Assembly: GCA_032191485.1 (NCBI GenBank)
Contig: JAVDOI010000007.1
Coordinates: 9,794,642-9,858,641 of the forward strand
Length of the DNA: 64,000 nucleotides
Reading direction: 5' to 3'
DNA from: Leptoclinus maculatus
Taxonomy: Eukaryota; Chordata; Actinopteri; Perciformes; Stichaeidae
Position numbers and translations under genes: made by a program. Shown here in pieces: positions 21,040 through 33,880 of the stretch (position 1 is the stretch's first letter; each line of letters opens with the position of its first letter). The notes under the pieces were generated by a model, which did not search any database, was not told the DNA's origin, and saw nothing but the letters and a program-made list of their open reading frames with translations.

Positions 21040-23130
21040 GTCATGACTTTGCCATCCTAGAAAAAAAAATGGCTTATGGACATACTCAACTGGCCCAAAT
21101 TGCATTGCTGCTCTTCAGACTATCTAATGGTGGACCTGGTTGGATAAAAACAATTACAAATAATGGCGAGTGACGTTTAGGCACAGTAAAGAGTAAAAAC
21201 ATGGGAACTCACATATACAATGAACTGTAGAAAACATATTTAACTCTTAATTTGCCAAAGCGCTGGAAAATAATAAATGAAGTGAAAAAGGTAATGCTGG
21301 TTCATTCGTGATGAACAATTTTCACTCAACAGAAGCTCGGAACGGTAACGCCGCGATAGATACAGCAAAGCTTGAGTTTACTTCAGTGTACACAGTCTGC
21401 TGGTAATGGCATACTTTATTGGTTCTTTAGTAACCATTATGTACTTATTGAGTTTGTAGTATGCAGTACGTTAGACTGCGATTTTGTCAATGACAGAGTT
21501 TGACTTCAGGGCCAAAGGGAGTTTTTTAACTCATATATGAGGATTTTACTGTTTCCACTCAAAACTTTTCCCCCTTTCTTGTCAGAATTCAGATTGGCAT
21601 ATTAAGGGAAGTATTCTTTGAGAAGAGCATAGTAATGACATTCTTGTTATTTGAAAATAAGGTGGTTTAATTGTGCGTATGGATCTTCATTAACATCAAT
21701 TTATCCTCATTTTTTTTGATTACGCTGGAATTGGAGAGGTAGAATTTTTCCATGCAGTATTGATATGAGGCTTTGAGACGACCACAATGCTATTTCACGG
21801 AGAATGGTTCTTTTAATCGAGGCGCTGACAGTAAATTACATTCGCTGACTTTTAACAGTTTGTACAATAAAAAACTCAGTAAAAGTCAAATATTTCTAAA
21901 TCCATGTATATGCAACAGCAGTGCACCTTTGAAAGATATTTATGTGTCAACTTTTTACTTTAGTGGGATATAGATAATATTAAATGCATGTTATGTGTGT
22001 GATTAAGGAAGTCATTTCCTTTTGAATAGTCTGTATTACCATTTTCATGCATAATCAACATGCAAATTGCGTAGCTGTCCTGCTGTTAGTGTTGAAGCTC
22101 TACCCGTTTTTTTATATTCACCACACCTTCCATAACAAAGCTCTAACCTTGATCAACGACTTAAAAACCTGGCGATATTAATTTATTGTGTCTTTACTTC
22201 ATACGTGTTGTGCGTAATGTAGACCTGCTCAATCAATGTTGTTGACTATTTGACACAGCGGAGTGGCAGGTAAGAACTGTGGAGTGGTGGGGGTCGTCTC
22301 CGTAATCTCTGCCAAAATGGTAGAGAGGTGATTTGGCTGTTGATTCTCCGTTGCCACTCAGAGATGCTGACAAAATGGAATGGCTTACTGTGAACTCCCA
22401 CCTTGATTAGCATGTGTAATTATAAATATGCTGCCGCAAGCGTAAAATCAGAGTGAATGGAGGTGTTCTGGAAAGTGGCTGTGTCTCTTTGACACTGAGT
22501 GGCCTGTAATTGCCTCTTCCCCACGATCAATGACTGCTCAGCATTTGGCGTCTGGATGAATCAGCCTGTCGGGATTATTTGGGGAGATTTGGGCCAAGAT
22601 TTATTTAATGTTTTATTTCAATAACTTGGAGCAAGCACTTAGACTGTTCTAGAGCATTGCATGCAGTCTGTAGACATTTTTAAAGCCAAACTGATAACAA
22701 CGTTTTGATATTGAACCAACAACAAAAAGATTCTGTGTGTAGATGTGTGGATGTACATGGGTGACGTGTAGAGAATTTAAATTAGCTTCCGGAACAATGA
22801 TGATATATTTAGTGTGACATGGTGGACGACAACCAGTGCTGGGCGATGGACGCCCCCCATGACACCCTGACACATAAATGTAGACTAGCATGTCAGAGTT
22901 AGACACTTTTCCCTCCTCCCTGACAATGTTAATTCCTTCCAATTCCTCCCTTCCTGTCAATTTCCCTCCTGCCGTTGTGGATGGGGAGGTGTATGACTGT
23001 AGACTAGAACATGTCAAGCTGATTCTCTGGTTGATGAAAATGTTAAATAATTTAAATTACAGTAAAGTCTTGAAGGGGCTTGCATAGCGTGCATGAAAAA
23101 ATAGAATTGGGAAGGAGTGTGAGTGGTTTG
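21040..23130. other. Intergenic, no gene recognised
   Basis: Frames at 21773-21973 and 22649-23017 lack domains. The stretch 22330-22600 has low repeat content and homeodomain-like AT words (TGTAATTATAAAT) and could be a conserved non-coding element, but this cannot be tested here. Confidence 0.5.
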
Positions 23131-23224
23131 GGAAGATAAATGATGATTGGCCTTTTTACCTTTATTTATTCATGGGGGAGTACACTGAATGCCCTGATCA
23201 CACAGTTAGTAATTTGCAGTGCTG

Positions 23225-23350
23225 TCCGTGTCACTAGGCAGCTCCACCTGGGGCAGTTGGGGGCAGTTTCTCAGGCCATATTTATCCTGCTGGTCCAGGG
23301 GATTGAATCGATTACCTTCCGGTTACAAGCTGGCATCTCATTTACCGGGA
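23225..23350 (-). mobile_element. tRNA-derived SINE fragment (antisense)
   Basis: Read on the - strand, the segment around 23295-23340 gives CTTGTAACCGGAAGGTAATC followed by GATTCAATCCCC. This is the T-arm/B-box part typical of fish tRNA-SINEs (GGTTCGATTCCCC). The A-box end is eroded. The downstream part toward 23140 may be its body and tail but is too diverged to delimit. Confidence 0.45.
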
Positions 23351-23359
23351 GATTCCAGG

Positions 23360-25730
23360 TGCCGTTAACAAACAAGAAAGCTGAACATTGTTCATTTTCA
23401 CATACCACCCACATTGCAACGATACAAAGTCGATTGTAAAACGGCCAAGCTTCCCTTTAAGGCCAGATGAGTCATAAAAATACTGGATAGATTTGTAAGT
23501 ACAGCAAAACTTTAATTAATAAACATCAGCATTAGTTATCATATTGTCTGTGACTGTGCTCGTATCTGCTTCCGTCTGTGGTGGCTCATGGAAGCCATTT
23601 TTAAAATAGACAGGTCATCAAGAGGAGTGACAAGGGAGACTAACAATACACGTCATACTTCAAGGTGAAAAGGCGCATATACTCTGAGCTTATCGTGACA
23701 CAATGCACCCATGCAACTATCCATCAATCCAAGCACAGCAGCCCAAAATGTCCCTTTCCCTGCTAATGTCCTCAAGTGCATTCTGGGGATCTCCAGGTCT
23801 CCTAGCAGGGGGATGTACTGCTGTGTTTTCTGGGGTCCCCCCACCCCACCCGCCTCTGGAAAATCAACCCTATTTCAGCTGCTTGTATCTCGTTCACAGC
23901 TGGGCAGTGCTGATGAGAGAACTCCTTTGTGGCTCAACTATCTCTCGGAACCTTTGTTTGACCTTACTGCAGCTGCTTTATCCCTTAGAACAACACAGCA
24001 ACACAAGTGGTTTCGGAAGAAAATTGTCTTTTAAAATCTCAGCAATATCTCCTTCAAGAGCAGATAAACACTACAGATAGGAACATGTTTAAAATGATGA
24101 AAGTCGAACGTGTCAGACAACACATGTTTGTTACTGATTACAATTACTGTTAAATGTGGTGTCCATCACACATATGATGTCTGCACTGTGCTGGGTTTTC
24201 TACAGTGCACTAATCAGCTTATTTATTGACTTCATTAGTCAAACTGGTTATGTTTAATATGTCATACTGATCATGGCGAGATGTTATGCAGCTCAAGTGC
24301 CTCTCAACATAGGCCACCACAACCACCTACCAACTACTAATACGGTCATGTAATGTTTTAGTGTTTAGCTTGTGGTGACATCTTTCAGCAGCAGCGTTTG
24401 ACTTGTGGGTAGGACAATCTATCAGAAGGCAAGCAGGAGGCGGAGGGTGTCAATATATAATAGTGTTGGCTCCTTCAAATTGATTGAAATTAGTACATAA
24501 TCATACAGCTTTAGCCTGTCTTTGACAGTTGCTTTCTGCTCTCCATTCAGCCTGCTCTTTCTCGGCCTTCACAATTGCTGTGATGTCTGCCTGCTCATAT
24601 CAGGAGGTTTTCTTTCGGTGTCCATTTTTTGCTTTTTTGTGTATTGTGTTTTTGCTCTCTTTGCTCTCTTGTGGCTCTTATTGCCTTTGGATTCCATTAG
24701 CACAGTGACAGAGAGGTGATTACAGCCAGCCCAGGTTTTTTGTTTTTTTTAAATACAGATTAGACGTCATCTGTGATACCTTTCATATGCTCGCCGTCCC
24801 ACCATCTGTCAAGTTATTGTCTGGGGCCCTTTTCCTTGAGCTGTTGACATGGCCTGCTGTATGCTCCTCTAATGCTATCTAAATTCTGTACACTTTGCCA
24901 TGGTGAATATCAGTATTTGACACAACTAATAAGGTCTTTCATTTTGATGGAATTCTCTTTCAGTGCAGCCGTACTGTCTGAAGCCTGTGTTTTCTCTTAG
25001 TGAGACGGAGCTGTTTGCTTGGGCTGTGGGTGGAGCAGACAGACAGATTGCATCAAACAGAAGTGTTGTGTTTGGCAGGCTCTGCTAGCACTCTCTGCCA
25101 CTTTCAATTTCTGAAGGTTGTGCGGCTTGCAATGTCCACTGGTTGAGAATTTGAAAGGGTAAAATAATTATATTGCAAAATTATCATTTACATGCATGAT
25201 TTCCTGGTGATACAATTCAATTACATTGACAAGAAACCCTTTCAGAAGCAACTGGGGCCTGAGTTAAATTGAAGAGTCAGTTCTCATTTCCACTAATTTG
25301 ATTGTCACACTCCTGAATTGCGTTTGATAATCTCACAAAACAAAGGCAATGAGATAATCATTTGCTATGTAATGCTGTACTTATTTTAATCTTAAGAAAT
25401 ACAACAGCTTTGCCATGCAGGAAAGAGAAGCTGTCTTTCCAAATCAGCCTGAGCCAGTGAAGCATCCAACACAAGGATGGGAAAAGCTGGAAAATGCCTT
25501 AGCCTAATGGTTTTGTCATTCCACATCACACCATGTGCCTGCCTGAATGCAATCAAGTGTGATCTGGCAGCAGCATTCATTACTGTGTCAATGTACCTGG
25601 AGTGACTTGAGGTGAAAGCATTTACATTTCTGTGCACACATTATGCACCCATAATGCATTCATGTGTCCTGTCAGGTAACAGAGGAAGACAATAGGATGA
25701 CTTGTCCTTTGTTTGTCATTCCATTATGTT
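23360..25730. other. Intergenic, no gene recognised
   Basis: Frames such as 23703-24080 (125 codons) show no domain, signal peptide or splice context. Part of the segment (about 25140-25340) is AT-rich, repeat-free and conserved-element-like in texture only. Confidence 0.5.
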
Positions 25731-25734
25731 CTAG

Positions 25735-25806
25735 TTGGTGGTGTCTAACCAGGAAGATGACGATGACGATGCACCGACTCACCTGCTCCTGCCACCTGAC
25801 ACAGCT
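25735..25806 (+). other. Exon-like 72-bp segment, gene unknown
   Basis: TTCTAG|TTGGTG at the left and CAGCT|GTAAGTG at the right bound exactly 24 codons open in phase 0 (LVVSNQEDDDDDAPTHLLLP...). An acidic run followed by LLLP is loosely like part of IFTAP (C11orf74), which neighbours RAG2 in mammals, but the resemblance is too short to be evidence. No flanking exons were found. The polypyrimidine tract is weak. Confidence 0.25.
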
Positions 25807-26274
25807 GTAAGTGACCCTCACTGCCTGAGGCCCGAAGACCGAGACAAAAGGTCAAAAGCATTCCTGATAGCAATTACATAAAAGCTCATGATGAAATGAC
25901 CATAATGGTGAGAAAGTATTGTTTTTTGATGTCTACATGATGTTGTTGAAGACTTCTGGCAAAAATCTGACATTTTGCACCGGATAAGTCCTCAAAATCC
26001 AGTCAACCCAAATTGAAAAACTTTTGAGAATAAAGATTTTAAAAGATTTAAGGCATGTCACACCAGCATATTTAACAGCAACATTTTGACCAGTAGCAAA
26101 CCAGTGGGACAGTGCACACCTTTGCAGAGCTATTATAGCTTCTCAGCTATGTTGCACCATTCTCTTTTTAAAAATGTCCCCCTGTTGGAGTATAAACTGC
26201 TTTTCCTGTGTAATTGTAATACTTATTAATGCTCGATTGTTGGCTATTAGTCTCAGGTTTAATTTAAAAACATA

Positions 26275-26390
26275 TCCTGTTTGACTGATAATAAGAAAGC
26301 TTATTTATACAACACATACCAAAGCAAGCATCAAAGTGTTTCACAGACATAAAAAGAACAAAAGATACAAAGCAGATACATGCAAGTTTT
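26275..26390 (-). mobile_element. LINE 3'-tail fragment (L2/CR1-like), antisense
   Basis: On the - strand this reads GTGAAACACTTTGATGCTTG, then TGTGTTGTATAAATAAGC and a TTATTAT end. This is the arrangement GTRAAGCACTTTG...TGCTATATAAATAAAG typical of L2-type 3' ends. No coding part remains. Confidence 0.4.
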
Positions 26391-27530
26391 CACAAACGCT
26401 CATTAAAAATCAAATCCAATTCGTCGTAGCGGTAGGACGTAGTGGCTTGCACAGGTAGCTTTAGGCCTGCTGTCAGCATGGATTTTCAACATTGTCTTAT
26501 GAAGACTGAAGAGCGATGGTCGCTAATGTTAAGCCAACACCTGTCCTGCAGGATGGTACACAGCGGAAGGGGCATACGATTACACGGACTTCAGAGCTGC
26601 AAAGGTAACTTCAAGGAAAACGAGGAAATATTAAAATGCATTCTCAATGTGACACTTATATACTGTTGGATGTGGCATGGTACCTTGCCAAGCAAGAGCG
26701 AGCCTGTTGAGGAAACGACAGTAATGTGAATTATGTTGAAGTGTTGCATACGTAGGCAGAAAAAGATGACATTTAACGCTAAGCTCCAAATGCGTTCACA
26801 GGTGCTGTGAAGAATACGACGAACCTGAATCAACCACCGAGGGGGAAGGAAACACTTGTCAACAGGGGGAACATACTTCAACATAACACCTGCATATCGA
26901 AACGGATTCAGAGGATTTAATTGAAGCCTTTCAAGCCAATGTTATCAGGGGCATTGTTTGTTGCAGTGGAAGCAGACCATGCATACAAACAAAGCTCAAA
27001 TATCAGTGGTGTTGGGATAAGAAGCCTTTTTGAGAAATGTCATAGTAAGAATTGGAAGAGCCTGTCCAGCCTCATTTGATTTCATTAGATTAATGTGTGA
27101 TTTGGCTGGATTATACTGTTCCCTGTATAGAGTCCAATGATAAATACCTTCTACCATTGCGTCTGTGGAGAGGACCTTTTCAGTGTTAAAGCACATAAAG
27201 ACACAAGTTACAGCCATAACAGAATGGAACAGAACAGGATTTAGTCCTTCGCTCATATCGTCATTAAAAACTGAAACTGAGAAAAACACCTAACAATGAG
27301 GACAAAGTCATTGACATCTTGTCCAGAGGAATCGGCTCATGGCCTTCGTATACAAATATAGTAAGTGCCTCATTTAAGAATCTTTCTCTCTGTGTGTCTA
27401 TCGCTCTTGAGATGCTTGGAATGTAAAATGTTGGTACAGCCCATATACACATGCATGATGTACTTATTTATCCTTTACCTTTTTAACCCTTGTATTAGCT
27501 TTTGTGCATGTTGTCTGAAGCTTCTGTGTG
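26391..27530. other. Intergenic, no gene recognised
   Basis: A 95-codon frame at 26442-26729 begins on a non-ATG codon and has no domain similarity. The rest is AT-rich and featureless to inspection. Confidence 0.5.
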
Positions 27531-27800
27531 CTGACACCACGGTTTCTCTTTGTTTTTCTTTTATCCTGGTGCGCTGTCACCAGATGCTCATTGTGTGTGT
27601 TTATTGTTACATTCTTTTGTATTTGGCACGAGTGGAAAAGCTGTTTTCCACTGTTGCGCTGACACCAAGATTTCGCTGTTTTTTTCTCCATCCTGGTGCG
27701 CCGTCACCAGACGCTCATTGTGTGTGGTTTTGGTGCACTTTTGAGCATTTTGTAAGAGTGATTAAAGCTGTTTTTCACGAGTGCACTGACACCAAGCGCT
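27531..27800. repeat. Tandem repeat, unit about 127 bp, two copies plus a partial third
   Basis: CTGACACCA starts units at 27531, 27659 and 27786. Each full unit contains CATTGTGTGTG and an internal stem-loop: CTGGTGCGCTGTCACCAG in unit 1 and CTGGTGCGCCGTCACCAG in unit 2. The third unit decays into a CT-rich run. The 201-codon frame across the block is an artefact of the repeat. Confidence 0.8.
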
Positions 27801-27899
27801 CTCTCTCCCTCTCTCTTTCTCTCTGGATATGTATTGTGTTGTATGTCTGCCTAACTAAGACCATGTTTTGGATAATATTGTATCTATGCATGGGTAATG

Positions 27900-28080
27900 T
27901 AGACCCATATGCCACATTGATAGGTCACTGCCTACTCATGCAAAGATTTCACTGCCCGTTACTGGTGTAGTCACTGCGTCAGCATGATCGTTGTGATTGT
28001 TTAATGTTATGCACCACCCGTCATGTCAAATTCCTTGTATGTGCAACATACCTTGGCAATAAATGGTTCTGATTCTGACC
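27900..28080 (+). mobile_element. Non-LTR retroelement 3' end, probable
   Basis: Ends CCTTGTATGTGCAACATACC, then TTGGCAATAAATGGTTCTGATTCTGACC. The TTGTATGTGCAA...TTGGCAATAAA...TTCTGATTCTGA arrangement is typical of fish CR1/Rex/L2-type 3' ends. The upstream border is unclear and may include the adjacent tandem repeat. Confidence 0.5.
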
Positions 28081-28084
28081 AAAC

Positions 28085-30860
28085 TTCTCAAACCACATAT
28101 TTTGTGAAGATTGAATACATTTAGCTGTGGAAAGCAAGAAAGACCAAAAAAAGATAGCAGGTGAGAACCTCATAATCATCTACATTGATGCGAAAGACAA
28201 ATGGAGAATTTAGGAAACAAGAAAGAAATTAAAGCTTCCTTCAACAAGGAGGCTGGTTTACATTGCGATGTTACGTGTAGCGGTGTGGTGCCATTCACAA
28301 AGCAATGACTAGTCCTCATTGTGAGTGATGCAAATCCATTATGAGATCCCACAGAACCCGATTTAAAAAAAAAGAAAAATGTTGTTACTATCCAGACTTT
28401 CTAAAATGAATCTGGATGTGAAATAAGCCTTTGTGAACCAGTGTTTCTTACTACATTTTATGGATGTAGGTTAAATTAATAGATTTTTTAGATCAGTGAA
28501 TAGAGGTGGGGATTGAATGTATTAGAAATCTGGACAAAAAGCCCTTTCAATAACAAAGAACTAAAACGTTTGCATGAGGGAAAGGGAGGCAGAATTCATG
28601 TGTGTGTTCGTTGTGTGTGTGGTTTGGGGGGGAAGGTGTTTGCAGGGTTACACTTGTCAGCTTTTCAGCGTTTGTAGCCCACTGGGTGAACATGCAGCAC
28701 TCTAATCAATTTCATGTGGCTACAGTCTGTGTCTCTGTGCTTTTCTGTAGAAACAGAAGACTTACAAAGGCTGTAAACCTGTGAGGTGATGTCAAGTTGT
28801 ATGTGTTGGCAAATTTTATTTAGATTAGATTTGTGTGTGAGCGCCTATTTAATGATATGACTTTGCAGTGACTTTTTTTTGGAGCACTCTTAGCATTTAT
28901 GTTTTGCTCCTGGCTATAAGTTGCAAATGCTCTCTGTTGTGTGTGATCAAATTGTATGTGTAACTAAGTCTGACGCTGTTGTCTTACAGTATGTACCCGG
29001 ACGTGTGTTTGCCTGTACAGTATGTATTTGTGTAGTTGAGCGGAGAAGAAGGGAAAATAGACGGAAAGTTTGCGCTAGAAAGAGAAACTTAAGCGTGCGT
29101 GACTGGATTTGGCAAAGAGTTCAAACTGCAGTAAATGGGGAACACATTTTCCAGCACGCATGTTGGTTTACTTTACTTTGAAACATTCAGAAGGGTGTGT
29201 TCACGTTTGCATACTCGATCCGAAGCGATACATATTTAATGTCTGCTCCTGTCACCTCACATTTAATTGGTGGGTGGCATGGTGGAGCAAGACCAAAAAG
29301 TACAAGACCTTTTCAGGGTTATGTTAAACCTTCAGAGCTGTAGTAAATCTCACTGCATTGACACACATTTCTTTGGCAACATTTTGTGTTATGATTGAGT
29401 ATAGTATCCATGTATGACTCGCATCTGAATTGGACAAAGGCACTTGCTGAAGGTTATTGTGTCTGACATTATGAATACATACTGGCGATTATCTCGACCT
29501 TTGATGTAATCAAAAGCAGCACATTGCATTGGGAAATATGCCACTCATTCTCTATTTAATTCACAAGATATTCTGTATATATTCAAGCCTATGTTATGCT
29601 GACATGCGTTAGCGTGCTCCTGTTGTTGTGTGTAAGGGGTGTGCACACAGCTATACACACAACAACAGGACACAGGCGTCCTGCAGCCTTGAAGCACACT
29701 GGCTCGTTCTCCCCCCAGGTGGTGCCGCTGCCTGCGGTGGCAGAGAAGTAAGGGCCATGACCACAGCCTTTCAGTTGGTGTTACCACAACAGAGAGAGAT
29801 GAGGATTGAGATAAAAGGGCACCCCCAGCCCCTGTCTGCCCCTCCACTGCTGTTTGCAGGTGCACTGTTAGTGGGGCACCAACAGTAACACCCAGGTGAT
29901 GAGGCTGAGAGAGAGCGAATCAAACAGACACGGGGCCTCCATCTGGCACAGCTGTTCATAGTTTAACACACTCTGTTCCTTTACTGTTCAGAACTACATT
30001 TGTTCAATATTGTAATGATGTCTTATTTGTCCCTGGATCGCCGTCGGATAAAATTGACCCATATTCAAACAAACAAATTTAAATGTGACACACACACAAT
30101 CGAAATTCGAAATGATGAAATAAAGTTGCCAAAGAAAAACGAAACTGTGTAAGCACTGATGCACTACGCATGTGGAAAGTTATACAAAATCTGTACCGTT
30201 GTTAATCCTCTGCAATATAGCAGGGTTTCGTTATAATAAGCGCCAAATACTTGATGGGCTGAAACCGCAGGAATGTTTTTCTATAAAAACACAGCAGCCA
30301 CATTTTCTACCACTGAGAAACACTGGGCCTTGGCTTGTCGCAATACTATATTTACCACCCTGATCCAGCAAGCAACACGGCCATTTAGCCAGTTAAGCTC
30401 GATGTACTGCCAAAGCAGACAGCAGCTGGAGAGTACGCATCTGAAATTGTACAGGCAACATTTGGCATTCACAGGACATTGACAACAACATATCTTTTAG
30501 CTAAGCCAGATGGGTAATTGATGAGGATCATGGTAACAGGAAAGAAAGTGAAATTTTTTGATGACACACAGAAAGTAAATGTGTAACATTGAGGACAAAA
30601 GAAGCGTCTGTAAGTTACCTGGCTGGTTTTATTTCAGGTCTGGATGCAGGGCAGAGTAATTTGTCCATTTCATGGACAGATGGAAACCAGAGTGACAGAT
30701 GATTTACTTTACTTAATCTTGTCTCTGCTGTTATGTGCCTAATCCTATCCCAGATCCAGTTGATGTCTATAACATACAAGCAAGTGCTGTGCAGCACCAT
30801 GATGCAATTGTGTTGACGACAGAGAGTATTCAGCTCATTTTCTTAAGCAGAAATAGCAAT
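28085..30860. other. Intergenic, no gene recognised
   Basis: GT-rich patches (28600-29330) give several short frames without domains. The only structural item noticed is the hairpin at 29618-29670. Confidence 0.5.
29618..29670. repeat. Perfect 17-bp inverted repeat (hairpin)
   Basis: TCCTGTTGTTGTGTGTA (29618-29634) and its exact reverse complement (29654-29670) are separated by 19 nt. The structure could form a 53-nt RNA hairpin from either strand. No known RNA family is recognised. Confidence 0.85.
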
Positions 30861-30869
30861 ACCACAATG

Positions 30870-31275
30870 ATAAACAGTCCATTACAAGTAAAAGTCTTGC
30901 ACTCAGAATCTTACCTGGGCAAAAGAACACAGGTATTGCTATTGTGCCTAAATGCTTCAGTGGTGTGGACCATGGGGGAGGGTGAAAAACCAAACCAAAA
31001 AGACAGCAGTGGCCCTGAAGCGAAATGTTGAAAAACAGGCATTTTAACATTGTAGATTTTTGACGTGGGGTTAATTTAAAATATTCTAGTATTCTAATGT
31101 TTAGCAATGCGTCAAGTTTTATAGTGTTTTTCAAAATCTTAATATGCTAAGTAGTAAAATAAATATAGAGTGAAAATTAAATTATTTCCCACTGAAATGT
31201 AGTTAAGTAGCATAAAAAAAATAATACTTTTAAAAAAGGTACACTGTTTGTATTACCACGTTACTTTCCACCGCC
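30870..31275. repeat. Degraded copy of a dispersed fish repeat
   Basis: AAGTAAAAGTCTTGCACTCA (about 30887), AGAATCTTACCTGGGCAAAA (about 30907) and, at the far end, CACTGAAATGTAGTTAAGTA plus ACGTTACTTTCCACCGCCAC (about 31258-31278) match the order of words in a percomorph repeat I recall (AGTAAAAGTCCTGCATTCAAAATCTTACTTAAG to AGTTACTTTCCACCACTG). Non-coding. Confidence 0.55.
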
Positions 31276-31279
31276 ACAG

Positions 31280-32440
31280 ATGGACCTAATTACACAATGT
31301 TATTCTATTGAAACAATGTTACAATTGTATTGTATGTGTCTTGATAAAAGGAAGTTTGATGTCTCAGTTAATCAGATCTGATGTGTACATTCAAATGATT
31401 AATAGAGCTCCAGCCTACGTTAGTTAACACACTTTCAATATACTACAGTCCCAATTGACTCCCCGTACCCCCCCCCCCCCCCTCCTCCTCCAGTAAACCA
31501 GCAATATTTTATGATGACAATTTTAATAGTTCCCAAGATTATGTGTCTGATGTAAAACGATGACAGAGATCACAAGAATCCTCCTGTGGGAATTGTCTCT
31601 TCAAGAGGGAGAAATGGAAGAACAGATTTGGTTTGTGCAGAGAGAGACGGACTACTGAAGGTACAAACAGTGTGGAGCGCGTAGTCAAAGCATGCCATTT
31701 GTAATACTCTTGCTGAGAAAGTTTTCTCCTGGCCTATTTAAGATAGGGATAAAAAATTGGTGCCATTAATATTTTTATTATTTTACCCATGCCCAATATG
31801 TCTCCATGAACTGCTTGCACCCAGGGTATAATCAGTGAAGGTAGTGGGGATTTGTTTCCCTCTGGCAGGAAGGTATATTTCTCCTCCTGTGGGTGTCACT
31901 ATTACCACATCTGAGGAACTGAGCTTCATCCAACGGTCCCACTGCACTAATGAATTATGGTGGCGGCTGCACACAGACCACCAAATTTCTGCAACGCTGA
32001 ACACATGCACACACGTTAAGACACATGGCCTGGACACACGCTGCCTATACATGTCTGAGCACACACACACTCCAGCAGCAGTGAGGTCTGAGGCAGAAAG
32101 AAGGAAGCTCTGCTCTGTGTGTGGAAGAGGCTGTTAAGGTGGAACTTCGGCTTTGCTTGCACTTGTTAGACCAAACAGAGGAAGACAACCAAGCGATTGG
32201 TCTAAAATAGCTGCAATAGTAAGTACATTTCATAGCTGTGTAGAAAGAGGAGAAGTTGTGCTGGTTTAAGTGAGCTTTGCATTATTGTCATATAGAAGGT
32301 TTGTGTGATTTGATTTCCTCTCCACCAGCTCTCCCCTCAAAACACATTCACATCTTTTGGAGCAGGCAACGCGGATTCATGTTAATGACGCAGTTATAAA
32401 AATGTAAGATACTAAGGCATCATGTCGTATGAATACAAGG
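31280..32440. other. Intergenic, no gene recognised
   Basis: Contains a C15 tract (31468-31482). Frames at 31783-32137 are incidental. Confidence 0.5.
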
Positions 32441-32640
32441 ACTGGGTATCGACACTGATTTCCAGGAATGATTCGATTTCAATTCACAAGGTCCCAATTC
32501 AATTTGATTTTCAGTTCAATATCGATTCTGTTACAATACCAATATCGCTTGGATCTGATAGAGATTCTCAGAGAACTAATGCCGTATATGGAACCCTCTA
32601 ACCTGGTGCATTATTCAAAAATAAAATGCTTACATTAAGA
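32440..32640. mobile_element. hAT-like element end, degraded
   Basis: Starts AGGACTGGGTATCGACACTG and continues with alternating GATTCGATTTC and CCAATTC words and AATATCGATTC. This resembles the CAGGGCTGGGTATCG ends and subterminal repeats of fish hAT elements. No opposite terminus found. Confidence 0.4.
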
Positions 32641-33645
32641 AATGAGCCTAAATCAGTTGCGTTAATGTACTAATGTGTGTAAATATCCAAGGCTGAGTTT
32701 AAGTGCAACAGCAGCGCAATGTGTGGCAGCAGTGAGTGATTGCTTGAGCTACAGGGAGACTCGAGGATGAGCCCAAAGCAGATCAGCTGTTGTAAGCTGT
32801 CGAAGCAGAGGAGAAATTAGCCGTAAAGTTGTCTTGTGTTATTAAATGTACAGTGTCTCACAGACACCCTTTTGCCCCCGGCCCTAATGAAAACACGGAG
32901 AGAGTAACCGTCCCTGTCCCTTCGTGGCAGGCAGTCACCTTGCCAATACTCAGGACGGCACCACCTGTCAGGGTTTGCCTTGGGCCCCAGACGGAGCCCT
33001 CTCTGATCGAGGCTGGATTTTGTGGCGGATCACTGGGATTTACGGGGACAAACAGACTGCTGCTGTACACTTCCATGTATGCTGCTGAAAACTCAATTTG
33101 GTTGTTCCTGCTCCTCATCTCTACTTTCCCTGCTTGAATCCTAACAAGGACAGGGACAGTGGGGAGACAGAGGGAGGGTGTTTCAAGTTCAAGTCTGTAG
33201 GGATTTCATTCAGCACTTTCCAGGTTTGCTCTTACCCGTATGGAAGGATTAATGAAATATGAACTTTTTGATTTTCTTTTACTGCAGCCTGTATTATTTC
33301 TAATGAACTTGACCTTTTGCAAACGAAGCATATGGTTTGGTCATTAACATGGATCAAAAGAAATTAGACGGCAGTCACTGCAATGACATATGACACAACC
33401 GTTTCTTGACCTTGTGCAGCCATGCATGACTGTTTTTCAGAATCAGTACACTTGATATCAGGGGAGTGAGGTGGAAAAGCTACATGGGTCCGTCTTTTCT
33501 CTTTCCCCCCTCAACAGTAACTAATGGATTATCAACTACAATGTGGTTAAAACAAGGATAGGAGTCTAAAGCCATGCTATTGGCTATTGTACTTGGGATA
33601 CTGCTAGACCTAAATGCTAATGCTTTGCAGGAACAATGATTAACA
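32640..33645. other. Intergenic, no gene recognised
   Basis: The frame at 32829-33137 (102 codons, both strands open) has no recognisable domain. Confidence 0.5.
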
Positions 33646-33649
33646 TGTT

Positions 33650-33880
33650 TGCTATCTTAGTTTAGCATGTTAGCATGCTAACATTTAGCTAATTAGTACT
33701 AAACACAAAGGACAGCTGATTGGAATGTCGGACGTTTTGTAGGTATTTGCTTATAGTCTAGAAGTACTGGACAAAAGGTGTCACTAGAGGAAAATTCAGG
33801 GGATCACTAGGGACAAGACTTCATGGCAGTCCATCCAGTAGTCATTGAGATGTCTGGACCAAGGTGGTGAAGCAACCGAC
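33650..33880. repeat. Interspersed repeat family B, copy 1
   Basis: Contains TTAGTTTAGCATGTTAGCAT (about 33657), GCTAACATTTAGCTAATTAG and ACTAAACACAAAGGACAGCTGA, then AGGGGATCACTAG and TTCATGGCAGTCCATCCA. This matches, in order, a very common percomorph non-coding repeat that I recognise. A second, shorter copy is at 39670-39800. Confidence 0.65.

Noticed and set aside
23703..24080. 125-codon frame on the + strand
   Set aside because: No recognisable domain, two overlapping frames equally open, no splice or promoter context.
27365..27970. 201-codon open frame on the + strand
   Set aside because: Spans a 127-bp tandem repeat and CT-rich DNA, begins on a non-ATG codon context, and has no domain; the same region is open in other frames.
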